From NCBI RefSeq assembly GCF_000715075.1, contig NC_134095.1, forward strand, positions 11,846,222 to 11,910,221: a stretch of DNA of 64,000 bases, written 5' to 3'. The translations under genes were made by a program, and so were the position numbers. This DNA is from Nicotiana tabacum (lineage: Eukaryota; Streptophyta; Magnoliopsida; Solanales; Solanaceae). The notes below the pieces were generated by a model. The model did not search any database, was not told the origin of the DNA, and saw nothing but the letters and a program-made list of their open reading frames with translations. Shown piece by piece: positions 42,998-56,802 of the stretch; within the stretch, counting starts at the first letter, position 1; each line of letters opens with the position of its first letter.

Positions 42998-45900
42998 GTA
43001 AGAATTTTCCAAGTACAACCCTGAGAAAGCAGCTAAGAGGAACCCGATTCCTCTCAAGGACTTCAAAAGAAAGAGATCTGCTGACCATATGGTGAAACAG
43101 GCTCTTGCAGCATAGGGGGATTCCTCTGGTGAGTCTGAAGATGAAACTGATGCTGGCAACAGTTCCATGATGGGAGTTGAAAGTGAGTAAAATGAATACG
43201 ACTCAACTTTTGTTTTGATGGCCCAATCAGATGATGATGAAGATGATGACGACAAAGAGGGAATAGTGAAAGGAAGCGGTCAACAATGGTTCATGGATAG
43301 TGGGTGTTCAAAGCACATGACTGGGAACACCATGGACTTTCTTTCACTAAAAGCCCTGCAAGGAGGGAGTGTATCCTTTGGCAATGGGAAAAAGGGGCAC
43401 ATTCTTGGAGTTGGAAAAGCTGGGAAGTCACTCACTCATTCTATTGAAAATGTGTACTATGTCAATGGACTTAAGTACAGTCTCTTGAGGGTCTCTCAGA
43501 TCTGTGATAAAGGAAACAAGGTGGAATTCTTGTCCAAGGTATATACAGTTACTGATCTGGTAACTAGTGAAGTGGTACTTGTGGACAAGAGATACAAGAA
43601 CATCTATGTTTCTAATTTTGAGTCCTTACAAAGTGGTGATCTAAGTTATCTGAAAGTTGTTGATGATGATGCTGAACTGTGGCACAGAAGATTGGGGCAC
43701 ACAAGCTTTTCTCTTCTAAACAAACTAATTCAGAAGGACCTGGTCCATGGTCTGCCCATGTCAAAGTTCAAGGTGCAAACAGTTTGTGATGCATGTGCTA
43801 GAGAAAAACATGTGAAGTCCTCTTTTAAGTCTAAAAGGGATGTGAGCATCTCAAAGACACTCGAGCTTTTGTATATGGACCTATGTGGTCCTATGAGAGT
43901 ACAAAACAGGGGAGGAAAAAGATACATTTGTGATAGTGGATGACTACTTCAGATTCACATGGACTCTGTTTCTTAGAACTAAAGATCAAACCTTTGAGGT
44001 GTTTGTGGCCTTTGTGAAGAAAATCGGGTGAAGATGGAGTCTAGAGTCGCATGCATTAGATCAGATCATGGAACAGAATTTGACAATGCCAAATTTGATG
44101 AGTTCTGCAATGAAAATGGCATCACTCACAACTTCTCAGCTCCCAGAACTCCCCAGCAAAATGGAGTAGTGGAAGGAAGAACAAAACTCTTGAAGAGATG
44201 GCAAGAACAATGCTAATCGATAGTGGAATTGCAAAAAATTTCTGGGTTGAAGTGGTCACTGCCTGCTACTTGGTGAACAGGTGCATGATCAGATCACCCC
44301 TGAACAAAACCCCATATGAGTTGCTGAATGGAAGGAAACCCAAGCTGACTCACCTAAGAACATTTGAATGCAAATGTTATGTTCTCAATAATGGAAACGA
44401 TCAGCTTGGTAAATTTGATGCCAAAAGGTATGAAGGAATATTTCTGGGCTACTCTTCTCAAAGCAAAGCGTACAAGATGTACAATAAGTGGACTCAATCT
44501 GTTGAGGAAAATGTTCATGTTATTTTTGATGAGTCTTATCCATCCTTTGAGAAGAGTGTTGAAGAAGATCAAGATGGAGAACCCTTGCTAGTCCCTGGTG
44601 AAGTCATTGACATGACAAATGAAAAAGGCAGATATGATAAGCCAAGTAAAAGAGCTGAGTGAAGACAATACTGCCTCATCTTCAATGGAACCAGGTACTT
44701 CAATTACAACTACTGAAGCTGAATAAAGAGTGGTTGACGCAGTTCAGGGTACTCCACTAGCACCCGAGAGAAGAACACAGGAAAGCTAGTCAAATGTACC
44801 CACATTCTCTACAAATGAACCTCAGACGTCTAACTGGAGACACAAAAGCTCTCATCCCCTTGACAACATAATTACCCCTTTAGATTCCGGAGTACAAACC
44901 AGGTCAAAAGCCAGAAATTCACTTGCCTTCTCAGCCTTTCTCTCCCAAATAAAACCTAAGAATATCAAGGAAGCCTTGAAAGATGCAGATTGGATGACAT
45001 CCATGCAAGATGAGTTACATTAGTTTGAAAGGAACAATGTCTGGCACCTGGTACCTATACCCTTAGATTGAACCATTATAGGAATCAGGTGGGTATTCAG
45101 GAACAAGCTTGATGAACATGAAAATACCACAAGGAACAAGGCCAGACTAGTGGTTCAAGGCTACAATCAAGAGGAAGGGATTGATTATAATGAAATGTTT
45201 GCTCTGGTCGCTTGCATGGAAGCTATTAGAATTCTAATAACTTTTGCATCTCATATGGAGTTCACCTTGTTCCAAATGTATGTCAAAAGTGCTTTTCTGA
45301 ATGGACTTCTTAAGGAAGAAGTCTATGTGAAGTAACCTCCAGGGTTTGAATGTCATGAACACCCTGATTATGTGTTTAAACTGGACAAAGCATTGTATGG
45401 GTTGAAACAGGCTCCTCGAGCTTGGTATGAAAGGCTGTCAAAGTTCCTCTTGGAAAATGGTTTTAAAAGAGGAAAAATTTACAACACCTTGTTCCTAAAG
45501 AAACGAGAAAGGAACCTGCTCATTGTTCAGGTCTATGTTGATGATATTATTTTTGGGGCAACAGTTGAGTCTCTATGTGAAGAATTTGCAAAATTCATGG
45601 GAAGTGAGTTTGAAATGAGCATGATGGGGGAACTGAACTTCTTCTTGGGTGTTCATGTAAAACAGTCCTCAAAGGGTACATTCATTTGTCAGCAAAAATA
45701 CATCAGGTAGCTCTTGAAGAGGTTTGACATAGAAGCATCAAAGGTGATAGATACTCTCATTGCGACGGCCACTTGACTGGACATGGATGAAACTGGATCT
45801 CCTATGAATCAAACCATGTATAGAGGCATCATTGGATCTCTTCTCTATCTTACTGCCAGTAGACCTAATATTGTCTTCAGTATGGGACTATGTGCAAGGT

Positions 45901-46477
45901 TTCAACAAATCCCAAGGAATCTCATTTGAAGGCTGCCAAACGAATTCTGAGATACCTTAAAGGAACACAGGACCTGGTTCTTTATTATCCCTTAGGCGAC
46001 AGTTTTAATCTCATTGGATATGCTAATGCAGACTATGTAGGTTATCTTGTGGACAAGAGAAGCACTTCTGGAATGGCTCACTTTCTAGGATCATGTCTCA
46101 TCTCTTGAGGAACAAGGAAGCAAAATTCAGTGGCTCTTTCAACAACTGGAGCAGAATATGTAGTTGTAGCATCATGTTGTGCTCAACTTCTATGGATTAA
46201 GCAGTAATTGGAAAATTTTGGGGTACTTACTGAGAGTGTGCCCCTTCTATATGACAACACCAGTGCACTCAACATGGCAAAGAATCTAGTTCAACACAAA
46301 AGGACCAAGCATATTGATGTGAGGCATCACTTTCTGAGGGATAATGTGGAGAAATGGTTGATCTGTATGAAATTTTGTAGCATAGAAGACCAAATTGAGG
46401 ATATCTTCACCAAAGCATTAAGTAGGGAACATTTTGAAAGAAACAGAGTGAAGCTGGGGATGCTAAAGCCCAATTAA
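42998..46477 (+). pseudogene. Sirevirus-type pol (PR-INT-RT-RH), broken
   Basis: Domains are: protease (WFMDSGCSKHMTG, 43286); pre-integrase (LWHRRLGHTSFSLL, about 43677); integrase (ACIRSDHGTEFDNAKFDEFC, PRTPQQNGVVEGR, then FWVEVVTACYLVNR after a frameshift near 44195); reverse transcriptase ([42 protein letters not shown]); and RNase H (LKAAKRILRYLKGTQ, LIGYANADYVG, YDNTSALNMAKN, HFLRDNVEKW) ending at 46477. At least six stops or frameshifts are visible (near 43940, 44195, 44660, 45335, 45710 and 46108). Confidence 0.85.
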
Positions 46478-46961
46478 GGACCTAATTCCTCATCATTTAG
46501 CTATGAAAATTACCTTCAGGTAAAATTAGCTAAAAGTGTTTTCTGGCCAAGTCTAACTCACTTCAATATTGTTGCAGGTAAACACGCATGATGAGTATAG
46601 AAGTTGTAAATGCAGTACATGGATGATAAAAGAGGATTGATACTTTCAAATAACAAGTCAAGAACCTGGTTCTTGTACCAAAGGTGAGTAGTTCTGTACA
46701 TTCTTTAATACACGTCTTAAAAAGGTACAAAACACAACTGCCATGTCATCCACCTTTTCAGATCCAGCGGTCATGTCTCTTCACGTCAAATCATTCTATG
46801 TCCCTCTGAAACGTTTCACTTCTCCGCGCACAACCACCATTTCATAACCAATCCCTATCTCTCTTCATAATTATCCATCCTTAATAAAACCCTCTTCTTT
46901 TCTCCATAAACCATAAGTCTTCCATTAGAACTTCCTAGAGTACCTTCACTCCATCTTTTCA

Positions 46962-49025
46962 ATGGTTGATACAAACTCCGACATCCCTGCCTCAGTCATC
47001 CATGGTATTGAAAAACCTATGGAGTCTTCCATCCCTTATGAGTCTTTTATAACCACTCCTACTCTCCCCGCTGAAATCACTTCTCACCTAGATTCCCCGT
47101 CTCTCTCCATCTCAGAAACCCCTAAAATTGTTGATCCATCCTCTTTATCTTCTGAGGTTCCCGCTAATCAAAGAACAAGTGGAGAACAAGGTCAAAGCCA
47201 TGAGGTCGTAGAGGGTTCTGCCATTGTTACTATAGATTCCATAGTGGCAGTGGTGCCGATTGAGGAAGAAAATGTAACTGATGTAACTATCTTTGTGGTA
47301 TCTACTGACGGTGTCCTTCATAAGATAATTTCTCAGAAAAATGAGGTACAGGGTATGGGGAAGAATGAGCCATAGTGACTGTTGAGAACGCTGCACTAGC
47401 AGAAACTACTGGGCCCTCACATGAGGCACCTGATCCCTCTCCGGAGGACCCAGGTCAGGGTTCTCATTCCCAGGACAGTTTTGCTCCTACATTTGTTGTT
47501 GCGCCTCTAGATATTCAAGCTCATGAGATGAGGTCCAGTGATGAGGAGGATTTAGACAACTTGTCTCTTGATGCGTTCATAATTAAGCGAAGGGTGGTGT
47601 CCACTCCTGAGTCTTCCACCAAGAGACCTACTACCAGGTTGCAAGCTAAGGTGGCTTACGACTCTACCCTTCAAAAGAGCAGAAAAAGTAGTAAGAAGCA
47701 AAGGAGGAGGTTGGTGAAAGAGAATGTGCCCGTATGTGATGAAGTAGTCCCTGTGGTAGAAGTGGAAGAGGAAACACCAGAGGAACCTAGTTCATTGGTG
47801 AGATGGTCCCAGAAGAAGAAGAAGAAGCCTGCTTCAGTAGAGAGAGTTTCAACCCCCAGTTCCAAGGTGAAGGATGTTGTGAGTGAGTCCTTGATGTCCG
47901 ATGAGGATGTGTTAATCAAGTCTAAGGGAAAAGAGAAATCAAGTGGTGGGAAGTTCGGCAAACGCAAGTCTGAAACTGTTCAGGAACCTGGTTTTGTGAA
48001 GAGACTGAGGAGTGAAGGCAGTTCCATTTCAGAATGCCTAAGGCACCAAAAGGTTATGCTGGGTCGTATGTTTGACCCAGCAATCTCTGAGATGGCTGGT
48101 ATGCGACAAGTTCTTGAAATGGTTGAGTTTCAACGATGGGGGAATCTATTCCAAATAGATTAACCTAAGGTGTATGAGGATGAAGTTCAAAGCTTCTTTG
48201 CTAGCCTCTTTCCCGTTAAGACCAACATTTGTGCTTTGGTGAATGGAGTAGATATCGTGTTCGACGTAAAGTTGCTTGGGGAAATTCTTAAAGTCCCTAC
48301 AGTTGGTATGTCTAGTGTAAAGGATGTGTGTCAATGTAATTTCCGAAATGCCGTGGTGAAGGACAATGCGAACCAAAAGAGGTACCAGATCCACAAGAAG
48401 GCATTACTCCCTCTTTATCAACTGCTTTTCGCATTGGTAAACAAAGTTCTTTTGCCTCGTGCTGAGATGAGGTCCATGACTTCTAAGTCTAACCTATTTT
48501 TGATGGATTAACTGGATAACTTTACTCCTATAAGCCTGCTTGCTATTATGATTAAACATATGCAAAAAGTATCAACCTTAAAGGATGGTAATCATAGCCT
48601 TCCTTACGGGTTTCTACTTATGCGAGTGTTTAAGTTCTTCGAGGTGCCGTTGGGGCAAAGAAAGGTAGGAACTAAGAAGCAGACTTTCTCATAGACAATA
48701 TTGGAAGAATGCAAGTTCATAGAAAAGAATGGGGGGTAGGAAGCACATCAACCGTCACACAACTCATTAATGCTCAAAATAGTGCAACTAAGGAGATTCG
48801 CTGGTTGAAGGCTAGGAATGCAATCCTAGAAGGTCAGCAAACCCAAGGGGTTCCGGTGTCAAATGATGAAGTAACTCGTTTGACAAAAGAGAATGCTTTT
48901 CTCAGGGCGCAAGTAGAGAACCTGAAAGCAAAACTGCTCAATGAGCAAAAGTCGGCCAATGCCCGAATAGACCTAGTTCTCAAACACTTGCTGCAGCCTC
49001 CAAGCCCTCTACACCTAGTGCCCCC
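46962..49025 (+). pseudogene. Extra (env-like) reading frame of Sirevirus-type element
   Basis: After pol comes a long frame in pieces (46962-47375, 47375-48163, about 48170-48511, 48709-49038). Piece 1 is rich in Ser, Thr and Pro (MVDTNSDIPASVIHG). Piece 2 is acidic then basic with a lysine run (SQKKKKKPASVERV). Piece 3 (FFASLFPVKTNICALVNGVD) resembles the plant-mobile-like domain often seen in this position. Piece 4 is a heptad-rich coiled coil (VTRLTKENAFLRAQVENLKA). Sireviruses often carry such a third frame, called env-like, of unproven function. The 3' end is cut by the nested element at 49026. Confidence 0.6.
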
Positions 49026-50772
49026 TATTAGAAACTAAGCGTCCACCAGACTATATAGAGAACCGGGTTCTCTATGAGTTTTCACTAAAAACACTAATGA
49101 ACCAAACTGTATAGCGATCTGGTCCTATATCAGTTCTCATAGTGCTAACTACTGAACTAGTATGTAAATGAGACACATGATAAGTTCCCTATGTATAGAG
49201 AACCAGATTCTCTATAAGTTCCCATTGTAAGCAACAGACTGTAAAACCAACCAGTATAGGGAATCATGTTCTCTAATTGTTCTCACAGTAGCTCGGTAGT
49301 AAGTAAAGAACACAGAGGGTTTTTACGTGAAAAAATCCCAACTCAAGGGGACAAAACCACGACCTACACTTGTAGGCTTTCAATTTCACTAACTTGTAAA
49401 CCCCTATTACAAGCCACTTTGTAATGACTCTATTACAAAGGATTCAACTCAACTAACTTGTGGTACTCTCACTACAAGCTACTTTGTGACTCTCTAGTTA
49501 CAAAGACTTTGATTAACTTGTGATACTCTCACCACAAGCCACTTTGTAATAACTCTATTACAAAGACTTCAATCACTCTAACTTGTAATAATACTATTGC
49601 AAGCCACTTTATAGCTGTCTAGTTACAAAGACTTTAACTTATGACTAAACCTAGTCACAACATAAACTCGAGAGTTTACGGATTTTGGGTTTCCTAAAAA
49701 CAACTTCTAAAAAGCAAGATAGGAGTTACAATGAAGAACAAATAACAAAGACTTAACAAACCTAAGGACTTAAGATATCTTCAATCTTGGATCTGATCCT
49801 TGAGGTTGAAGCAGCTTTGTTCTTGAGAGAGGTTGTTCTTGCACTTGAGAGAATATTTTCGTTTCTTATTTTGCAAGTCTTGGAGAGGGATGCCTTGTGT
49901 CTTGCACCAGGTTTATATTACAAAAGACATCACCTTAGTGATGTCAAATCTTGGTTAGTACATGACTCTTCTCAATAGGAAGTGACTGCTGCACTATCTG
50001 CTACACTGTTGCAGGCAGTCACTTTCTGCAGTTGCTTTCCAGCTGTACTGTTGACTTATACTTCTGTCAGGGGAATACCAAGGTGTCAAGTCCCTAATCT
50101 GGTTTCTGTGAATCTAAAGCATACTACCCAAATTATCTTGAGTCGATTAACTTGAATGATTGTACCAGGCATGCTTTAGGTCCTTTATTTGGTTCTCTCA
50201 TGAAGTAAGTTGTTTTACCTTCCTTGATGGTATTTATATGTGTGTGACATCACTTACAATGATGTAAGCAAGGTAGGTAAAAAGCCTTCCATAGAAAGTT
50301 GACTGCTGCACTGTTCCTGTGCAGTAGCGTGTGCAGACAGTAACTTTCCTGCTGGAGAGTTGACTTCATGCAGTCTCCTCGGGAACTAGTAGGGACCTAT
50401 TTCCTCAGTTGTTCCTTCCTCTCTGAAAAGTTAAGTAATATCCCACGATGGATCCCAACCTGGAACTTTGTGATATCAAGGTCTTGTAGATATGTAACAG
50501 GTTCCATATCTAGTTCTGGATGGTAAGTTTGTTAGATCATCAAAACATAAAGTAAAGTACTTATGCCCAAGTTACTTGTAACCTATCGATTTCCCCCCTT
50601 TCGATGACAACAAACTTAGAATTGATATTCCCTCTGAGAACCATATCTCCACATTGTTCCCCCTACGAATTAGCCATATTCCCAATGAGAACCGAACCTA
50701 AGGAGCTGATCATAACTGGTTCCTTAAGACTGTTTGGAAAATCATCAAAACTCAAAGTACCATAACTTATCA
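49026..50772 (-). repeat. 3' LTR of nested Sirevirus-type element
   Basis: A 1747-bp LTR, next to a polypurine-type tract (plus strand tttcctccttttt) at 50774-50786. It contains three or four diverged copies of acttgt-gta-tctcaccacaagccactttg (49390-49620), a local repeat also present in the partner LTR. Confidence 0.8.
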
Positions 50773-53700
50773 ATTTCCTCCTTTTTGATGAATGACAAAC
50801 CCAGAATGATTCCCCATAAGAATCAGGTTCCTTATCTGCACTGATCACATCTGGTCCGTATCCAGTACGTTAAGAATGTTTGTCATCATCAAAACATGAC
50901 ATAGTGTAACTTAGAGAAATTTTCCCCTTTTTGATGATGACAAACCCAAAATTAATATTCCTCTTGGGAACCAGATTCCTCATATGTTTCCCTGCGAATC
51001 ATAGCTAGAATTAACATATTATCAGCACGTTCCCCCTGCGAAGCAGAGCCATCTTTCATGCACAACACAACATATCAATTCGATTTTGTTCCTCCCCCAT
51101 GTTGACACACCTATATGTTGACACACCTATATAACTTCTCCCTTTTGGAATCATCGAAAAGAATAACAGAAGAATCACAACCAAAAAGAAGTTCAGCAAC
51201 ATTAACTCAGGCCACTTGGGCAACACAGCATAAATAATAACAAGAACAACATATAGGTGTAGTACCAAATTAGTGGAGTAATTATAATAACGGCACAGTA
51301 GTTTCAACAATACATAATATGACAATTTAAACAACTGAAGTACCAAATGTGTACGGTTTTTGAAAATTATGAGCAAAGACTCCTAGAAGTGCAATGTCAC
51401 TCTTACTTGTTTTTATCTTGAAACTGCCATATGTGTATACATGTAACAATATAGATTTGAGTTAGATATCGCCGAAAAACACTTTTTAGCATTATACCTT
51501 TCCTTCTTAACATAGCTAATCATCGAGGGACCAGGTCCTCAGTTGAGTTTGATCAACCCAACTCCAGACGATTTCTTTCAAAATGTTCCCTGCTCCATGC
51601 CTTGGTGAAGATATCTGCTACCTGATCCTTCATCTTCCTGAACTTCTCACAAATCGGAACCTTTTCAACATTATCCCTCAAAAGTGATGTGCACGTCAAT
51701 GCACTTTGTCCTCTTGTGTTGTACCGGGTTCAAGCTATAAATGCACCAAAGTCTTCAAGATGATGCTTGATCTGTAATAATTGAGCACAACACGAAGCAT
51801 CAACCGCATATTCAACTTCAGCAATAAAAAGAGTCACACTGTTTGTTTCTTTATACCCCATGAGATCAAGCATGACCCAGAAAATGTGTTGTTCCAGATG
51901 TGTTGTTTCAATCCACCAGATATTCAACATAATTAGCATCAGCATATCCAACCAAGTCAAAGTTATCAACTGAGGGATAGTAGAGTACCAGGTCCTGCAT
52001 CCCTTTGAGATATCTTAGGGTTCTCTTGGTAGCTTTCAGATGAGATTCCTTTGGATTGGATTGAAACCCGACACACAAACCCACACTAAAAACCATATAT
52101 GGTCTGCTACAGAAGTGACCCTATGATACCTCTATACATGGTATAATTTACAGGGGAACCAGGTTCATCCAGTCTAGACAAGTAGCTGTGGCGATGGGAG
52201 TGTCAATGATTTTTGATGTCTCCATGTCAAATCTCTTTAGCAGCTTCTTGCTTCACTTGTAAATCTAAGAAGAAATTCAGTTCCCCCATCGTACTCATTT
52301 CTAACTCACTTCCCATGAGTTATGCACATTCTTCACATTGGGAGTCAACTGTTGCTCCAAAGATGATTCCATCAACATAGATCTTTCACACCAAGCACGG
52401 GGAGCCTAGCTCCTATAACATTTCTGTCAGCAGGTCGTGGAACCGGGTTCCACATACTGTTCCTCTCAAGTTGACGGAGTTTTTCTTGCATAGCTGTAAT
52501 CCAGTCAACATCTTTCAGTGCTTCCTTGATATTCTTAGGCTCTATTTGAGAGAGAAAGGCTGAGAAGGCAAATGAGTTTCTTGTCTTTGATCTGGTTTTA
52601 ATTTCTTAGCAGCTGGAGTTCCATGTACAGCATCCACAACTTTGTTTTCTGCTTCAGATAATATGATTGAGGGACTAGGTTCCTCTATGTCGGCTGGAGT
52701 CTCATCTTCGATTATGAGGAACAAGGCCTATGTAAATCTGGAGTAATCATCCATACTGATGAGAATATGTACCTATTTGCTCCTCTACTTGGCATCCCCA
52801 TAGGTCCACATAGATCCATATGGAGGAGATCAAGTGTCCTTGAGATACTAACTTCCTCTTTGGGCTTGAAAGAGGATCTGATTGGCATTCCTTTTACACA
52901 TGCATCTCACACCCTGTGATCCTTGAAGCTTGATTTGAGCAAACCATGAACCAGGTACTTCTTGTCTAATTTGTTCGGCAGCGTTAAACTTGCATGACCC
53001 AGACTTCTGTGCCATAGCTCAACATTATCATTAACAACCCTCAGACAGCCAAGATCCCCTTGTCACAAACTTGGGAAATACCCAGCAAAATCTCATAGAG
53101 GACCAAGTACTCTACTGTTCAATGGATTCATACTGTTCCCGATCCTTCCAACTCCCAGAATGTATCCCTTCTTGCTATTTTCAAAGGATACGCTCCTTCC
53201 TTGCAGGGCCTTTAGTGAAAGGAAATCATTTGTTCTTCAGTTATGAGCTTCGAGCAGTCGCTATCCATGTGCCACTATTGACTGCTCCCTTTCACTGTTC
53301 CCTGTACACTTAAGTCAATGATTAGAGTTAGGAACCCAAGCCAGCTTGGGTCCCTTGTAATGATAGAATGGGCGGATCAAACTTTTTTTTGCCCATGCAG
53401 GCAGCACATATTTTCTTTTCAGGGAACCAGGTTCCTCATTAGTACGCTTTTTTTTAACAAAAACTTTGTTTTTCTGCAAAGACTATTTTTTAACTTTACA
53501 AGAGTCCTTGTAATGACTAGTTTGACCATAGTGAGTGCACAACTTATCAGCCACAGTTACATACTTCCTATGGGTATTATAGGAGGTTTTAGCCTTTTGG
53601 AACCCGATGTCTTTCCTATTTCCACCATTACTTCTGTACATAGACATTATTACATTAGGGGACCAGGTCCATTTAAGTGACTTATCAAGATCATTTTTAA

Positions 53701-54679
53701 TCCTTTTTAAATCCTCCTGAAGTTGTCTATTCTTTTCAAGCTCAACAACAAGACTTGTTTTAACTTCCTTAAGCTCACTCTCAAGCTCAAGTTGAGCCTC
53801 TCTAGCCACTTCCTCTCTCTTAGTGTTGTCCATCCATTTTTTGTTTGCTTTTTCAACAAGTTGTGTTCTCTAGTTACTTCTTCCACTTGTTGCCTTAAAT
53901 CTTCAATGGAAACTTCCTTATCATCCCTTTCTTGCTCAGTAGGTGCAATTTTCTCTACTAGAGTATTCTTTTCTTTGCTAAGGTTCTCTATTGTTTCTTT
54001 CAAGTCAACAACCACTGCCATCAATTCATCTCTAGATTGTTCAGCATCTACTAGCTCTATGATTAGGGCATCATTATTATTAACAAAACTATAATATGTA
54101 TTAATTAGAACATTTGCAACTGACATCAATTTCTTCGAAGAGTAGGACTTCAGATTTCTCTATACATCCCTGAAATTTTCCTCATCATTGTCATCCTCTT
54201 CATCCTCATCGGAATAAGACATCAATGCAAACAACGAATCATATTTCTTTGCTTCATTTTGTACTGCCATCATGGAGCTGCTTCTTGCATCTGGTTCCTC
54301 TTCTGATTCATTGGAGGAGTCTCCCCATGCAGCAAGAGCTTGCTTCACAACATTGTCAACTGCATTTTTCGGCTGAATCATTTCTTAGGAACCAGGTCCC
54401 TTTTTGCTACTTTGTTAGCGTTGTTTTTGCAATGCTCTTGTTTCAGAAATGGGCAGTCTTTAATGAAATGCCCTAGTTTTCTGCACATGTGACAACAATC
54501 ATTTCCTTTGAAATTCCTGTTCGAACTTCCTTTCTTTGGGATCCCACTATTTTTGCGAACCGTCTTCTGAAATCTTTGTGGTCTATTGGTTGATTAACTT
54601 TCCTCAAGGTTTGGTGGAGCATCCATGTAGATCCTTTCTAGGTGTTAACCTTTTAGAAAGAACCTGCTTTGATACCAAT
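50773..54679 (-). pseudogene. gag-pol remnants of nested Sirevirus-type element
   Basis: On the minus strand from the primer site (gctttgataccaat, about 54666-54679) come: knuckle CHMCRKLGHFIKDC (about 54495-54445); acidic gag tail (DEDEEDDNDEENF, near 54200); coiled coil (EKIAPTEQERDDKEVSIEDL, 54129-53483); pre-integrase and integrase start (HMDLCGPMG, near 52800); and an RNase H piece (LKATKRTLRYLKGMQDLVLYYP, 52096-51908). The reverse transcriptase core is largely missing. The region 50790-51720 shows degraded noncoding sequence only. Confidence 0.75.
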
Positions 54680-56284
54680 TGTTCGAAACTAAGCATCCAC
54701 CAGACTGTTTAGAGAATTGGGTTCTTTATGAGTTTCCACTGAAAACACTAATAAACTAAACTGTATAGCGATCTGGTCCTATATCAGTTCCCATAGTGCT
54801 AACTACTGAACCAGTATGTAAATGAGACACAAGATAAGTTCACTGTATAGAGAACTAGATTCTCTATAATCTCCCACTGTAAGTAATAGACTGTAAAATC
54901 AACCAGTATAGGAAATCAGGTTCTCTAATCCTTCTCGCAATAGCTCGACAGTAAGTAAAGAACACAGAGGATTTTTACATGGAAAAATCCGAACTCAAGG
55001 GGACAAAAACCATGACCTACACTTGTAGGCTTTCAACTTCACTAACTTGTAAACCCTTATTACAAGCCACTTTGTAATGACTCTATTACAAAGGATTCAA
55101 CTCAACTAACTTGTGGTACTCTCACCACAAGCCACTTTGTAATAACTCTATTACAAAGACTTCAATCACTCTAACTTGTAATAAACTATTACAAGCTACT
55201 TTATAACTCTCTAGTTACAAAGACTTTAACTTATGACTAAACCTAGTCACAACATAAACTCGAGAGAACAGTTTTTAAAAAGCAAGATAGGAGTTACAAT
55301 GAAGAACAAATAACAAAGACTCAACAAACCTAAGGACTTCAGATATCTTCAATCTTGGATCCGGTCCTTGAGGTTGAAGCAGTTTTGTTCTTGAGAGAGG
55401 TTGTTCTTGCACTTGAGAGAATATTTTCGTTTCTGATTTTGCAAGTCTTGGAGAGGGATGCCTTGTGTCTTGCACCAGGTTTATGTTACAAAATACATCA
55501 CCTTAGTGATGTCAAATCTTGATTAGTACATGCCTTTTCTCAATGGGAAGTGACTGTTGCACTGTCTGCGGCACTGTTGCAGGCAGTCACTTTCTGCAAT
55601 TGCTTTCCAGCTGTACTGTTGACTTATACTTCTGTCAGGGGAACACCAAGGTATCAGGTCCCTAATTTGGTTCTTGTAAATCTAAAGCACACTGTCCAGA
55701 TTATCTTGAGTCGATTAACTTGAATGATTGTACCAGGCATGCTTCAGGTCCTTTATTTGGTTCTCTCATGAAGTAAGTTGTTTTACCTTCCTTGATGGTA
55801 TTTATATGTGTGTGACATCACTTACAATGATGTAAGAAAGGTAGGTAAAAAGTCTTCCATAGAAAATTGACTACTGCACTGTTCCTGTACAGTAGCGTGT
55901 GCAGGCAGTAACTTTCCTCAGCTGTTCCTTCCTCTATGAAGAGTTGAGTTATATCCCACGCTAGATCCCAACTTGGAAATTTGTGATCTCAAGGTCTTGT
56001 AGATGTGTAACAGGTTCTGTATCTGGTTTTGGATGGTAAGTTTGTTAGATCATAAAAACATAAAGTAAAGTACTTATACCGAAGGTACTTGTAACCTATC
56101 AATTTCCCCTTTTTTTATGACGACAAACTTAGAATTGATATTCCCCATAAGAACCAGATCTCCACATTGTTCCCCTACGAATCAACCATATTCCCCATGA
56201 GAACCGAACCTAAGGAGCTGATCATAACTGGTTCCTCAAGACTGTTTGGCAAATCATCAAAACTCAAAGTACCATAACTTATCA
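54680..56284 (-). repeat. 5' LTR of nested Sirevirus-type element
   Basis: A 1605-bp LTR starting tgttcgaaactaagc on the plus strand. It is about 140 bp shorter than its partner because of internal deletions (for example in the accacaagccactttg repeats). Confidence 0.8.
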
Positions 56285-56289
56285 CCCCC

Positions 56290-56802
56290 TAAATACCCCT
56301 TTAGTGACCAGTTTCTAGAATGTTCTTCTAAGCTTTTTTTGGCAGATGTTTTTTTTATGTGTTTGGGATGAAATAGTACTGCTCCCGTCTTAACAGTCCA
56401 ATATTGCCTTTGCTTTTTAAGCAAAGGCATATAAAATCTTTATCTATATAAAATCTATCCTCTTTTATTATCTCATTGCTTGAATTTTAAATTTTATTCT
56501 CTATCATGTTGTATGCACATATGTGGCATGAGTTAGCTCGGCTAGACTTCTTTATGTTGTTTGCCTGCTTGTGTCTTTTTAATGATGCCAAAAGGGGGAG
56601 TAAATAAATAAGTTTCAAAGAAGGCATAAAGTCAGGGGGAACTTTTGAGCTCCTGTTACTTTATCTGGTTCTTAAATAAATAAGTTTCAAAGAAGGCATA
56701 AAGTCAGGGGGAACTTGTGAGCTCCTGTTACTTTATCTGGTTCTCCTTCTCTAAATACACACTATCAATATGTAAGTTTGTCATCATCAAAAAGGGGAAA
56801 AT
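56290..56802 (+). other. 3' internal end of outer Sirevirus-type element
   Basis: Noncoding sequence between the nested insertion and the 3' LTR. It has a tandem duplication of about 67 bp (taaataagtttcaaagaagg at about 56605 and 56672) and ends in the polypurine tract aaaaaggggaaaa just before 56803. Confidence 0.7.

Larger units (their letters stand above)
49026..56284 (-). mobile_element. Second Sirevirus-type Copia element, nested, minus strand
   Basis: Long LTRs at 49026-50772 and 54680-56284, in minus orientation, start (minus strand) tgataagttatggtac and end gttt-gaaca-like. The 5-bp direct repeat ccccc flanks it (49021-49025 and 56285-56289). The internal region of only 3.9 kb has gag and scattered pol remnants, so much of pol is deleted. 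The LTR core is related to that of the surrounding element (shared acaaaaccacgacctacact) but is much longer. Confidence 0.85.

Noticed and set aside
53318..54094. Plus-strand frames over the nested Sirevirus
   Set aside because: The minus strand encodes the gag coiled coil and knuckle; the plus frames are antisense shadows.
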